14,621 nucleotides of DNA from Planctomycetaceae bacterium (lineage in GTDB: Bacteria; Planctomycetota; Planctomycetia; Pirellulales; UBA1268): contig DONH01000470.1 in the NCBI GenBank assembly GCA_003509235.1, positions 1 through 14,621 on the forward strand, written 5' to 3'. The notes below the pieces were generated by a model. That model ran no database searches, had not been told where the DNA came from, and saw nothing but the letters and a program-made list of their open reading frames with translations. Positions within the stretch are counted from its first letter, which is position 1, and each line of letters starts with the position of its first letter. Positions 1 to 7,142 of the stretch are shown here, one piece after another. A program made the translations under genes and the position numbers.

Positions 1-2670
1 GTAATTGTTGAAAGTCCTGCAAAAGCGAAGACCATCGAGAAGTATCTTGGACGTGGATTTGTCGTAAAAGCGTCAGTGGGGCACATTCGTGATCTTCCGA
101 GCCGAGCTCCCAAGGGAATCAAACAACTTGTCCCCGGAGTCGACCTCGAGCATAACTTTGCACCAACTTATGAAGTCGATTCAGCAAAGAAAAAGACAGT
201 CACAGAACTCCGCAAGCTCGCGAAAGGGGCTCGCGATATTTGGTTTGCAACTGACCTTGATCGTGAAGGGGAGGCCATCGCCTGGCATCTTGCAGAAGAA
301 CTGAAAGTAGACCCGAAACAAGCGAAACGAGTCACTTTTGACGCGATTACTAAATCTGACGTGCAACGAGCTTTTGAAAACCCTCGCAGTATTAATATGC
401 CTCGTGTGGAAGCACAGCAGGCTCGCCGAATTGTTGATCGTATTGTTGGGTACCGAGTTTCTCCAATTCTTTGGAAAAAAGTCGCCTCGGGATTAAGTGC
501 TGGCCGCGTACAGAGTGTGGCTACAAGGCTTGTTGTAGAACGTGAGAAACAGATTCGTGACTTTACTCCAGATGAGTCTTGGGAATTTTCAGGATATCTC
601 TCGTTTGATACCGATGGCGCTGACGCTCTGCATGCCGTCTGGAACGACTTCATGTCGCAGCGAGATGATCGCAACCGACCTCCAACGATTAAGCAACGCA
701 CCGCCTGGTTGTCTGATCACCGCAGCCTTTCCGCCGAACTTGTTGAGGTTGGTGGAAAAACCTTGAAGATTGAGGCCGACAAAACATCGGCCGAAGAACT
801 TGTTGATGAAGCAGTATCCGCTGCTGAGGCAGCGGGCTTAGTCGACATTGATATCCAACGAGAGGCCAGCAGTACCGGCAAGGGTAGAGCAAAAAATGTT
901 GTAAGGATAACGGGAAAGCCAGACTCCAACACACGCTATAGCATCGATTCAATTGATGTGAAACGCACAAAGTCGAGACCCTATCCACCATTTATCACAA
1001 GTACCTTGCAACAGGCAGCAAGTAGCCGACTAAGCATGTCAACGGATCGAACAATGCGTGTCGCACAGCAACTCTACGAGGGCATCGACCTGCCGGGAGA
1101 AGGGCGAGTCGGACTAATTACATATATGCGAACTGACTCAACAAATTTATCCGGTGAGGCCATAAAGTTGGCGCGAAGCTACCTTGAAGAAAAACTAGGG
1201 AAAGAATACCTCCCTGAAAAACCTCGCTTTTACTCGAGTAGTAATCAGTCAGCACAAGAAGCTCACGAAGCAATTCGACCAACCGATCCATTTCGTGATC
1301 CAGACACTATTGCCTCGGCTTTAAGCGACGAGCAGCTCAAACTCTACCAGCTCATCTGGCAATCATTTGTTGGCTGTCAAGCTACCGATGCTGAATGGGA
1401 CAGCACGGCTGTGCGCATGCGACGTTCAGACAAAGATACAGGAGCCGTCTTTAAAACAAATGGACGCGTCTTGCGATTTGATGGCTGTTTGCGTGTTACC
1501 GGAATCCCGAAGGGAGACGGCGATCAGGTCCTGCCCGATTTTGATAAGGGAACACAACTCGCACCGTTCAGTATTGAGCCGCGGCAGAAATTTCAAGCGC
1601 CGCCACCTCGGTATAGTGAGGCGACTCTTGTAAAGAAACTAGAGGAAGAAGGAATCGGGAGGCCGTCAACCTATGCAAGCATCATCAATGTGATCGAAAA
1701 TCGTGGTTATGTAGAACAACGTGAAAGGCGATTTTATGCGACCGCACTTGGTGAAGCAGTTACAGAATTCCTTGAGGAAGGGTTCCACGATCAGTTTATC
1801 GAAGTCGGCTATACCCGCGAGATTGAACAGGAACTCGATCAAGTAGCTGAAGGAAAAAAACAGTGGACCGACATGCTCCATGAGTTCTATGAAGAACTTG
1901 TTCCTAAAATTGAATTCGCTGATCAACTTAAGCACAAAAAAGCCGAATCGACACCTTCTGAATATGCTTGCCCAACGTGCGACCGTCGTCTTGAGTATCG
2001 TCTCGGAAAAACAGGCCGGTTCCTGTCATGCTGTGGGTATAACGAGAAAATACTTGTGGAACCGCCTCCTCCTAAGAAGACAGCGAAAGGAAAAAAACCT
2101 CGGAAGCGGAAGCCAAAAGAAATACCGGCTTGCACCTTTGCCATGCCTGTTGACCGCGACGGACGCCCCCTGCTCCCAGAGCAAATTGACCTTCTCTCAC
2201 CAAATGGAACGCCGATGGTGAAACGAACGGGACGGTTTGGAGACTTTCTTGTCGAAGATGGCCCACCGCCACCGAAAAAGTCATCCAAGAAATCAGATTC
2301 GGATATACCAGCATCATTTATCATGAACATTGACAAAAAAGGTAACCTCAAGTTTCCCGCTCCTTCCCCCATTTTGACGGACATTGAGTGTTCTAAATGT
2401 GGCGAATTCCTCAACCTCCGTGATGGCAAGCGAGGCCCATGGCTAGGGTGTAGTAAATTTCCAAAATGCCGTGGGCGAGGTGCTTTTGCGAAACTTCCAG
2501 AAAAAGAACAGAAAGATCTTCGAAAGCAATTAGCCGACCACATGAAAAGTCAGCAGACCCTTGTACTCACACGCCGCGATGGGCAAACGCAGGTAGACGA
2601 TGGAACCCCAGTATCTGACTTGACTATTGAAGGCGGGGTTGCCGAATTGGAAAAGTTTATTGAAAAGTAG
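1..2670 (+). CDS. topA: DNA topoisomerase I (type IA), 5' end cut by the window
   Basis: Type IA topoisomerase that relaxes negatively supercoiled DNA through a transient 5'-phosphotyrosine link. The frame is open from base 1 with a VIVESPAKAKTIEKYLG start, so only a few N-terminal residues are missing; the ATG-like GTG at base 76 is internal. 889 residues are visible. The TOPRIM acidic motif is in FATDLDREGEA (near residue 80). The catalytic tyrosine is in LITYMRTDST (Tyr at visible residue 375, codon 1123-1125). The C-terminal part carries zinc-ribbon units: a first with CPTC and a CC pair (from about 1966), a middle unit without cysteines (about 2185-2260), and a last complete one with CSKC, C and C (about 2389-2475). 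Lys/Pro-rich linkers separate them. The region between the TOPRIM domain and the active-site tyrosine is longer than in E. coli TopA. The family call is certain; the middle unit is unusual. Confidence 0.98.
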   Translation, partial: VIVESPAKAKTIEKYLGRGFVVKASVGHIRDLPSRAPKGIKQLVPGVDLEHNFAPTYEVDSAKKKTVTELRKLAKGARDIWFATDLDREGEAIAWHLAEELKVDPKQAKRVTFDAITKSDVQRAFENPRSINMPRVEAQQARRIVDRIVGYRVSPILWKKVASGLSAGRVQSVATRLVVEREKQIRDFTPDESWEFSGYLSFDTDGADALHAVWNDFMSQRDDRNRPPTIKQRTAWLSDHRSLSAELVEVGGKTLKIEADKTSAEELVDEAVSAAEAAGLVDIDIQREASSTGKGRAKNVVRITGKPDSNTRYSIDSIDVKRTKSRPYPPFITSTLQQAASSRLSMSTDRTMRVAQQLYEGIDLPGEGRVGLITYMRTDSTNLSGEAIKLARSYLEEKLGKEYLPEKPRFYSSSNQSAQEAHEAIRPTDPFRDPDTIASALSDEQLKLYQLIWQSFVGCQATDAEWDSTAVRMRRSDKDTGAVFKTNGRVLRFDGCLRVTGIPKGDGDQVLPDFDKGTQLAPFSIEPRQKFQAPPPRYSEATLVKKLEEEGIGRPSTYASIINVIENRGYVEQRERRFYATALGEAVTEFLEEGFHDQFIEVGYTREIEQELDQVAEGKKQWTDMLHEFYEELVPKIEFADQLKHKKAESTPSEYACPTCDRRLEYRLGKTGRFLSCCGYNEKILVEPPPPKKTAKGKKPRKRKPKEIPACTFAMPVDRDGRPLLPEQIDLLSPNGTPMVKRTGRFGDFLVEDGPPPPKKSSKKSDSDIPASFIMNIDKKGNLKFPAPSPILTDIECSKCGEFLNLRDGKRGPWLGCSKFPKCRGRGAFAKLPEKEQKDLRKQLADHMKSQQTLVLTRRDGQTQVDDGTPVSDLTIEGGVAELEKFIEK

Positions 2671-2675
2671 GCCGC

Positions 2676-3095
2676 CTACTCCCAAGGCATATCCTGATCG
2701 AACGTTGGTGGCATCTGGCTTACCGCAATCGCGTGAGCCGTGGCATGAGTGCGGCAATGAGAAATGCTTACAAGTACGCCGCCTATCCCCATTTTTTCAG
2801 CAACGTCTTGTGTGCCACCCATCAGAGTCACAACGGGCCTTCCAGTTACGCCATTGACGACCTCAATATCCCGCCAGCTTATACCCTGCCGCCACCCTGT
2901 ACCAAGCGCCTTTAGGATTGCCTCTTTCGCAGCCCATCGACCCGCAAAATGCTGCATTGCCATCCGGCGGCCTCGACAGTATTCAATCTCCTTGGGCGTA
3001 TAAACACGTTGCACAAAAAGTTCTCCGTGTCGCTCAATCATTTTGCCTATTCGCAGGCACTCTGTGATGTCGGTGCCAACACCAAGCACATTCAT
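2676..3095 (-). CDS. acpS: Holo-[acyl-carrier-protein] synthase
   Basis: AcpS moves 4'-phosphopantetheine from CoA to the active-site serine of acyl carrier protein, which switches on fatty acid synthesis. The protein begins [10 protein letters not shown], with the Mg-binding Asp at residue 9. The second family motif [14 protein letters not shown] has the conserved Lys-Glu at 57-58. SISHC near residue 110 matches the usual SISH segment. It has 139 residues, slightly more than the common 120-130, from a short C-terminal tail. I chose the ATG at 3095 because it forms an ATGA overlap with the trpS stop and sits directly before the family N-terminus; a longer upstream frame exists but lies inside trpS. 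Translation is probably coupled to trpS. Its stop is only five bases from the convergent topA stop. Confidence 0.95.
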   Translation of the reverse strand: MNVLGVGTDITECLRIGKMIERHGELFVQRVYTPKEIEYCRGRRMAMQHFAGRWAAKEAILKALGTGWRQGISWRDIEVVNGVTGRPVVTLMGGTQDVAEKMGIGGVLVSISHCRTHATAHAIAVSQMPPTFDQDMPWE

Positions 3096-4144
3096 TGTTT
3101 CCGCCCCCGCGCAGATGAACCACGCAGCCCACATGCTTCACGTGCACGCTCAAGAACGTTACCAGCAACTGATCTTGCTCGTTCCGCACCAACAGCAAGA
3201 ATTTCGTCTATCCTGCTTGGATTCGACTCTAGTTCACATCGTCGTTCTCGTGCGGCGGCGAAAGCCTCTTTGGCAGCTGCAACAACTGCTTTTTTCACAT
3301 CACCATACCCGAACCCACCACGTCGATAGAGTTCACCCATTTCCACAACTTCTTTGTGAGATCCTACGAGGGAAAACAACTGGTACAGATAGTCTTGTTG
3401 TGGATCCTTTGGCTCCTCCATCGATCGGGAGTCCGTCGTAATTCGCATAATTTTCTTTTTCTGTACTGGCAGTTCTTCAAATAACTCGATCGTATTCTCA
3501 TAACTTTTTGACATTTTCTGCCCATCCGTCCCAGGCACCTTCGCCGCACCGTCAACAAGCCGTGGCTTCGGAAGACGAAAAATTTCATCACCGTAGAGAT
3601 GATTAAAAGTACCAGCGAGATCTCGGCATACTTCAATGTGTTGCACCTGATCTTCACCGACTGGTACAACATCAGCATCGTACGCCAAAATATCTGCAGC
3701 CATAAGGACAGGATAGGTAAACAGACCGGCGTCTGCAGTTAGCCCTCTCGCTTTTTTATCTTTATAGGCATGACACCGTTCTAAGAGCCCCATCGGTGCC
3801 ACCGTCATCAACAACCAGGTAAGCTCAGCGACCTCGGGAACATCTGACTGAACAAATAACGTGGCTCGCTCAGGATCGAGCCCCAAAGCAACCAGATCGA
3901 TCGCTGCATCTCGCACAAATCCGCGAAGTCTTGCAGGTTCGCGAACTGTTGTAAGCGCGTGCAGATCCGCGATAAAATAGTAAGCATCCCCGGCGTCCTG
4001 CAACTCAATATATTGCCGAATTGCGCCAAAGTAATTGCCCCAATGAAACCGTCCTGTTGGCTGAATGCCTGAAAGGACTCGCATCCTCGCTGTAGAAGTC
4101 GACTTAGATTGCATACCGGTTTTCATCTCCAACACGTCTGTCAT
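3092..4144 (-). CDS. trpS: Tryptophanyl-tRNA synthetase
   Basis: Class I aminoacyl-tRNA synthetase that charges tRNA-Trp. Family motifs appear in order: [19 protein letters not shown] near residues 23-41, with HWGN as the HIGH-type signature, then FIADLHALT, then [11 protein letters not shown] at about 161-171, then KMSKS at 210-214. It has 350 residues, a little above the usual 325-340, because about 20 residues precede the conserved start. I chose the ATG at 4144 because GAGGG lies a few bases upstream; the ATG at 4084, nearer the conserved core, has a purine block directly against it and is less likely. The Ala/Arg-rich C-terminus is normal for the anticodon-binding helices. It is the first gene of a two-gene unit with acpS. 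No T-box-like leader could be seen in the upstream region. Confidence 0.97.
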   Translation of the reverse strand: MTDVLEMKTGMQSKSTSTARMRVLSGIQPTGRFHWGNYFGAIRQYIELQDAGDAYYFIADLHALTTVREPARLRGFVRDAAIDLVALGLDPERATLFVQSDVPEVAELTWLLMTVAPMGLLERCHAYKDKKARGLTADAGLFTYPVLMAADILAYDADVVPVGEDQVQHIEVCRDLAGTFNHLYGDEIFRLPKPRLVDGAAKVPGTDGQKMSKSYENTIELFEELPVQKKKIMRITTDSRSMEEPKDPQQDYLYQLFSLVGSHKEVVEMGELYRRGGFGYGDVKKAVVAAAKEAFAAARERRCELESNPSRIDEILAVGAERARSVAGNVLERAREACGLRGSSARGRKQ

Positions 4145-4528
4145 CCGCCCTCATTGAAACCTGAACCCAAGAGGACCTCGATGATGGCCGAAAAACTGAA
4201 ACCTATCAGTTTACGCCGCTTGTTCAGTGTACCGCAGGGGCAAACTGCCAGCGGCTCCGTCAAATAGGAAAAACAGGCAGGTTTTTATTTTTCTTCGGGA
4301 TATATGATCTAGTTCAAGACTACCGATTTTTAGGCCGATATGAGAGATGAAAGCGGCGAGTGCCACTGATCTCACAAAATCCCAATCCTCGTTGACATCA
4401 CGACTAAAGCCCCATTATGGTTCTTACCGGACGGACACGAATTCTCGACACAAATGCCGACTGGCCCGTCCACATGGGGTTTAAACGGCCATTTCCGGCC
4501 CTAACTCCACGACTGGAGTGTCAGAGTC
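4145..4528. other. Divergent intergenic region between trpS and the HU gene
   Basis: A 384-base stretch with no convincing gene. It should hold divergent promoters for trpS (minus) and the HU gene (plus). I see a candidate plus-strand promoter at 4392-4421 and hairpins at the HU start. At 4269-4286 an A-rich arm and a T-rich arm flank an AGGCAG loop, followed by T-rich sequence; this is too weak in GC to call a terminator. No RNA gene was recognised. Confidence 0.6.
4392..4421 (+). promoter_or_regulatory. Candidate sigma-70-type promoter for the HU gene
   Basis: A perfect TTGACA (4392-4397) is followed after 18 bases by TATGGT (4416-4421, four of six matches to TATAAT). Transcription would start near 4428, giving an untranslated leader of about 100 bases that includes the hairpins at 4504-4531. 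This rests on pattern only; the spacer is one base longer than ideal. Confidence 0.4.
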
Positions 4529-4531
4529 GTG
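4504..4531 (+). promoter_or_regulatory. Two mutually exclusive hairpins over the HU ribosome-binding site and start codon
   Basis: Hairpin A pairs ACTCCA (4504-4509) with TGGAGT (4514-4519) around a CGAC loop and buries the GGAG Shine-Dalgarno. Hairpin B pairs CACGACT (4508-4514) with AGTCGTG (4525-4531) around a ten-base loop, buries the GTG start codon and leaves GGAG in the loop. They share 4508-4514, so they cannot form together. Both arms are perfect matches. A regulatory role is inferred. Confidence 0.45.
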
Positions 4532-4825
4532 ACCAAACAAGATATTGTCCGAACTATTTCCGAGCGGTTAGACCTCCCCAAAGCGAAAGCTCAGGAGGCC
4601 GTTCAAACCACGTTCGACGCACTCATAAACGCGCTGGTCAAAGAGGGCCGAATCGAGCTTCGGAATTTTGGGGTATTTCAAATCAAGCGAAGAGGTGGTC
4701 GGGTTGCCAGAAACCCTCGAACGGGCGATGCCGTCAACGTCCCACCGCGGTCTTTTGTGAGCTTCAAGCCGGGCAAGGAGATGGAAGCACGAGTCAGAAA
4801 ACTAGACGAGCCACAATCTCCCTAG
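4529..4825 (+). CDS. hup: HU/IHF-family DNA-binding protein
   Basis: Small nucleoid protein that bends DNA as a dimer. The 98 residues cover the whole fold: N-terminal helices (TKQDIVRTISERLDLPKAKA), then NFGVFQIKRRGGRVARNPRTG, where the RNP tip at about 61-63 carries the proline that wedges between bases, then a closing FVSFKPGKEMEARV helix. Length matches the family. The start is GTG at 4529 with GGAG at 4515-4518, ten bases upstream; no other start fits the family N-terminus. The start codon and ribosome-binding site lie in competing hairpins. HU and IHF subunits are hard to tell apart here, and a single gene suggests a homodimer. It stands alone in its transcription unit, with 280 bases before the next gene. 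Confidence 0.95.
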   Translation: MTKQDIVRTISERLDLPKAKAQEAVQTTFDALINALVKEGRIELRNFGVFQIKRRGGRVARNPRTGDAVNVPPRSFVSFKPGKEMEARVRKLDEPQSP

Positions 4826-5105
4826 AGTCCATAGTCTACCGAGAAGCTGTTTTAGTGACAGGTTACAGAGCAAATACGTACCTATTTCAACATACCTATC
4901 GGTTTGGAAAATTTTACCATCGCACTGAATTGTCTTGCTCGGTAAATAGTATTCTGGGAAAGACTCTTGAAGAATCCAGTCGGTGGTCAATAAATATCTA
5001 CCAGAATATTTCTGCTCTCTGCAGAATAAAAAACAACTATTTGTGTGAAGAACTTACATATCCAACTGAGACAAACGACATAACTGATACAGGGAGCGCG
5101 GCGCG
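4826..5105. other. Intergenic region between the HU gene and the small lipoprotein gene
   Basis: AT-rich stretch of 280 bases without a recognisable gene. It holds a short inverted repeat (TTCTGC at 5010-5015 and GCAGAA at 5021-5026, loop TCTCT) without a T tract on either strand, and a TACCTAT direct repeat (4879-4885 and 4893-4899). One plus-strand frame stays open through the whole region (see findings). No clear promoter was identified. Confidence 0.4.
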
Positions 5106-5363
5106 ATGAATACCAGCAATACCCGTAGTGGTACGTGGGATATCGGCCTGAAATTTATCATTGCATTGGTCATAGGAATTCTCGTAGCAACGAACACGGG
5201 ATGTCTCATTCCCATGTATTCCGGTGACCCTATTCGGAGAGCTCAGGAATTAATCTACACCTCAGAAGATCTTCGGGCGATTACTGATGAATGGGAACGC
5301 ATCTGGTTCCTTGACCAACCGTCTCACATGACCCCATACCGAACACACGGTGGCGTTCTATAA
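5106..5363 (+). CDS. Small lipoprotein-like protein of planctomycetal type, function unknown
   Basis: 85 residues. Residues 16-32 form one hydrophobic segment that ends TNTGC at Cys33, which resembles a lipoprotein cleavage site, although the residue three before the cysteine is Asn rather than Leu. The mature part starts near MYSGDP and has a helical, charged stretch (RRAQELIYTSEDLR), then DEWERIWFLDQPSH and a TPYRTHGG end. I associate this C-terminal pattern with a short protein common in Planctomycetes; no function is known to me. The start ATG at 5106 has GGGAG at 5092-5096 with good spacing. If the signal is processed, the product is a roughly 50-residue lipid-anchored peptide. The alternative is a single-pass membrane anchor. 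No partner gene is evident; the next gene is convergent. Confidence 0.8.
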   Translation: MNTSNTRSGTWDIGLKFIIALVIGILVATNTGCLIPMYSGDPIRRAQELIYTSEDLRAITDEWERIWFLDQPSHMTPYRTHGGVL

Positions 5364-5447
5364 CAGAAGACGATGAAAAATTCTCAGGACACAGCTCTGA
5401 TAGTTCTCTCTACCAATCAACCGCAGTGAATCAGTCAGTTGCTTTAG

Positions 5448-5465
5448 ATGCCGCTATGCGGCCAT
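5448..5465. terminator. Compact GC hairpin between convergent genes
   Basis: GCCGC (5450-5454), loop TAT and GCGGC (5458-5462) form a perfect stem that can extend by two pairs past a one-base bulge. It sits between the stop of the lipoprotein gene and the stop of the minus-strand CxxCxxCC gene, where a bidirectional terminator would be expected. There is no T tract on either strand, so the call is tentative. Confidence 0.3.
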
Positions 5466-5485
5466 GTAAAAAGCACCTTGGTTTA

Positions 5486-5911
5486 TTAAATGCGAATCCT
5501 CGCAGCTTGTTCTTGGATTTTCTCAAGCGGCACAAGATCCCCTTTGTTGCAGCCCGGGCAACTTTCAGCCGCCTCGTCCCACGACGATTCAGATTTGAGG
5601 TTAGAATCCCAGAACGGCCAAGTGCGACACTGGCGAGGACGATCTTCGTAGACCGTGCAACCTCGTGTTTCAGCATCAAGGAGCACACAATCCCCTCCGG
5701 GCCTTTCTGTGAGCGACCGCCGAACACCTACTCGTCGCACAAATTGTTTCTCAAAAACCTCAGGAGTAATTTGCAATCGCGCAGACATTGCATCAATCTC
5801 GGCCTGATTGACCCAGACATACCCTTCCGCGCCAGTACAACAGTCCCCGCATTGGGAACATTCAAAGCAAAGACCATTTGAATACCAGACATCATTTTTC
5901 TCACCTGCCAA
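5486..5911 (-). CDS. YkgJ-type CxxCxxCC cysteine-cluster protein (putative Fe/Zn chelator)
   Basis: 141 residues of the YkgJ (UPF0153) family, thought to bind zinc or iron through a cysteine cluster. Cys15, 18, 21, 24 and 25 make the CFECSQCGDCC signature; further cysteines at 75, 85 and 95 (the last in RPRQCRTWPFW) and a CPGC at 118-121 complete the usual pattern. I place the start at a TTG codon (5911) because a near-perfect AAGGAGGT lies five bases upstream (5917-5924); a GTG at 5938 in the same frame lies upstream of that site, so translation would read through it. Tandem TAA stops end the gene. It follows the cysteine desulfurase-like gene by a short gap and is the last gene of the molybdopterin run, so a role in metal or sulfur handling with its neighbours is possible but inferred. 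Confidence 0.85.
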   Translation of the reverse strand: MAGEKNDVWYSNGLCFECSQCGDCCTGAEGYVWVNQAEIDAMSARLQITPEVFEKQFVRRVGVRRSLTERPGGDCVLLDAETRGCTVYEDRPRQCRTWPFWDSNLKSESSWDEAAESCPGCNKGDLVPLEKIQEQAARIRI

Positions 5912-5916
5912 ACAAC

Positions 5917-5924
5917 ACCTCCTT
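5917..5924 (-). promoter_or_regulatory. Strong Shine-Dalgarno deciding a TTG start
   Basis: On the minus strand AAGGAGGT stands five bases before the TTG at 5911. It is the best ribosome-binding site near the 5' end of this frame, and it moves the start 27 bases inside the longest open frame. Confidence 0.7.
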
Positions 5925-5939
5925 CTACCACCCTGCACT

Positions 5940-7109
5940 CTACAGCATTATCTTTTTTGTTGCCGAGACAAGAGCTTCCACATCTTCAATACCGCTAAAG
6001 GGACCGAACGAAATACGAACGGTCCCGCCTTTGGCGGTCCCGAGAAATTCATGAATGCGAGCAGCACAGTGGTATCCAGAACGCACCTGAAGACCCGCAA
6101 TCTGTTCAAACAATGCAGCGACCTCAACTGGTGAATACCCATCACAGACCATACTGATAATCGGCGGACCTAAAACACCTGAAGTTGGATCGGGAGTTAC
6201 CACACGAACTCCTCGAATATCACATAATTCATCATAGCACGCTTGAACGTAACCCTTGCAGACGGCTGTAACCGATTCCAGTCTCTCCTCCTTCAGCCAC
6301 CTACACCCGGCCAGCAGCGCTGCGGCCGCAGGGAAATCTAGTGTTCCTACCTCAACTTGATCCTGCATCTCGCTGGGCATCTCAAGAGATTCACTCGTTG
6401 AACCTGTACCACCTTGAATCAGTGGATCAAAATGAATTCCTTGCCTTGCATAGAGGACAGCTATTCCGTGCATTCCCATCAGCCACTTGTGGCCAGGCGA
6501 GACAACAATGTCGGCTAAAGACTCATATTGAGAGAATGCAACATGACCAAGCGATTGAGAAGCATCAAGCAGTGAAAGTGCTTCTCGTTCTCGTGCAACT
6601 TTTACAATTGGCTCAACATCTTGGGTAACACCTGTAACATTTGATGAGTGTGACAGGGTTACTAGGCTCGTATTTGGCTGCCATGCCCGAGCAATATCAT
6701 CTGGATCAACCCAGCCTCGTTCATCACACGAAACAATTGTTAATTGAATATGACCTTTTTTCTTGAGATAATGAAGTGGTCGAAGAGTTGCGTTATGGTC
6801 AGCCGCAGTTGCAATAACATGGGTACCAGATGTAACAACACCATGAATAACCTGATTCAACCCAAAGGTTGCTGATGCCGGTAGACAGATTCTTTCTGGT
6901 GAAACACCGAGCAAGGATGCGACTTCCACGCGCAGCTGGTGAACAAGATTTCCTGCCGCTAACGCCTCTCGATACGCACCTCTTCCAACTGCTACACCAT
7001 TTTCTCTAGCTGCCTGCTCCCACGCCTTCCAAACCACTTCTGGCTTAGGCCACGTAGTCGCTGCGTTATCGAGATATCGCCTTTGTGTATGGTTATGCTC
7101 GTTATTCAC
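5940..7109 (-). CDS. Cysteine desulfurase-family protein (class V aminotransferase fold)
   Basis: PLP enzyme of the SufS/Csd-like branch, expected to take sulfur from cysteine as an enzyme-bound persulfide. YLDNAATTWPKPE opens the protein. DHNATLRPL near 104-112 holds the His that stacks on PLP, LLDASQSLGH has Asp182, and SPGHKWLMG has the Schiff-base Lys208. SGYHCAARIHEFLGT places the catalytic Cys at 348 in the position typical of the 'cysteine desulfurase family protein' group (TIGR01977-like). 389 residues is the normal length, and all key residues are present. The start is GTG at 7109; no other start lies between it and an in-frame stop upstream. It lies 33 bases after moaA, in one run with moaD, moaE and moaA, so it may supply sulfur to the MoaD thiocarboxylate, as IscS does in E. 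coli. General Fe-S assembly is the alternative. Confidence 0.92.
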   Translation of the reverse strand: MNNEHNHTQRRYLDNAATTWPKPEVVWKAWEQAARENGVAVGRGAYREALAAGNLVHQLRVEVASLLGVSPERICLPASATFGLNQVIHGVVTSGTHVIATAADHNATLRPLHYLKKKGHIQLTIVSCDERGWVDPDDIARAWQPNTSLVTLSHSSNVTGVTQDVEPIVKVAREREALSLLDASQSLGHVAFSQYESLADIVVSPGHKWLMGMHGIAVLYARQGIHFDPLIQGGTGSTSESLEMPSEMQDQVEVGTLDFPAAAALLAGCRWLKEERLESVTAVCKGYVQACYDELCDIRGVRVVTPDPTSGVLGPPIISMVCDGYSPVEVAALFEQIAGLQVRSGYHCAARIHEFLGTAKGGTVRISFGPFSGIEDVEALVSATKKIML

Positions 7110-7142
7110 TCGTTTGTTGCCGCGGTGTCATTTCACCGGCCG

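Noticed and set aside
1923..2543. 206-codon minus-strand open frame opposite the 3' part of topA
   Set aside because: Rich in Arg, Ser and Pro as expected for an antisense shadow; topA is unmistakable on the other strand.
4269..4296. A-rich/T-rich inverted repeat upstream of trpS as a terminator
   Set aside because: The stem is nearly all A-T with a GC-rich loop, and it lies between divergent genes where no terminator is needed.
5010..5026. TTCTGC/GCAGAA hairpin as terminator of the HU gene
   Set aside because: It lies about 185 bases past the HU stop, has a six-pair stem and no T tract after it on either strand.
7106..7135. Nine-codon frame (ATG near 7132) between moaA and the desulfurase gene, overlapping the desulfurase GTG
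   Set aside because: Possible coupling peptide, but the ribosome-binding site is poor and the frame is short enough to arise by chance.
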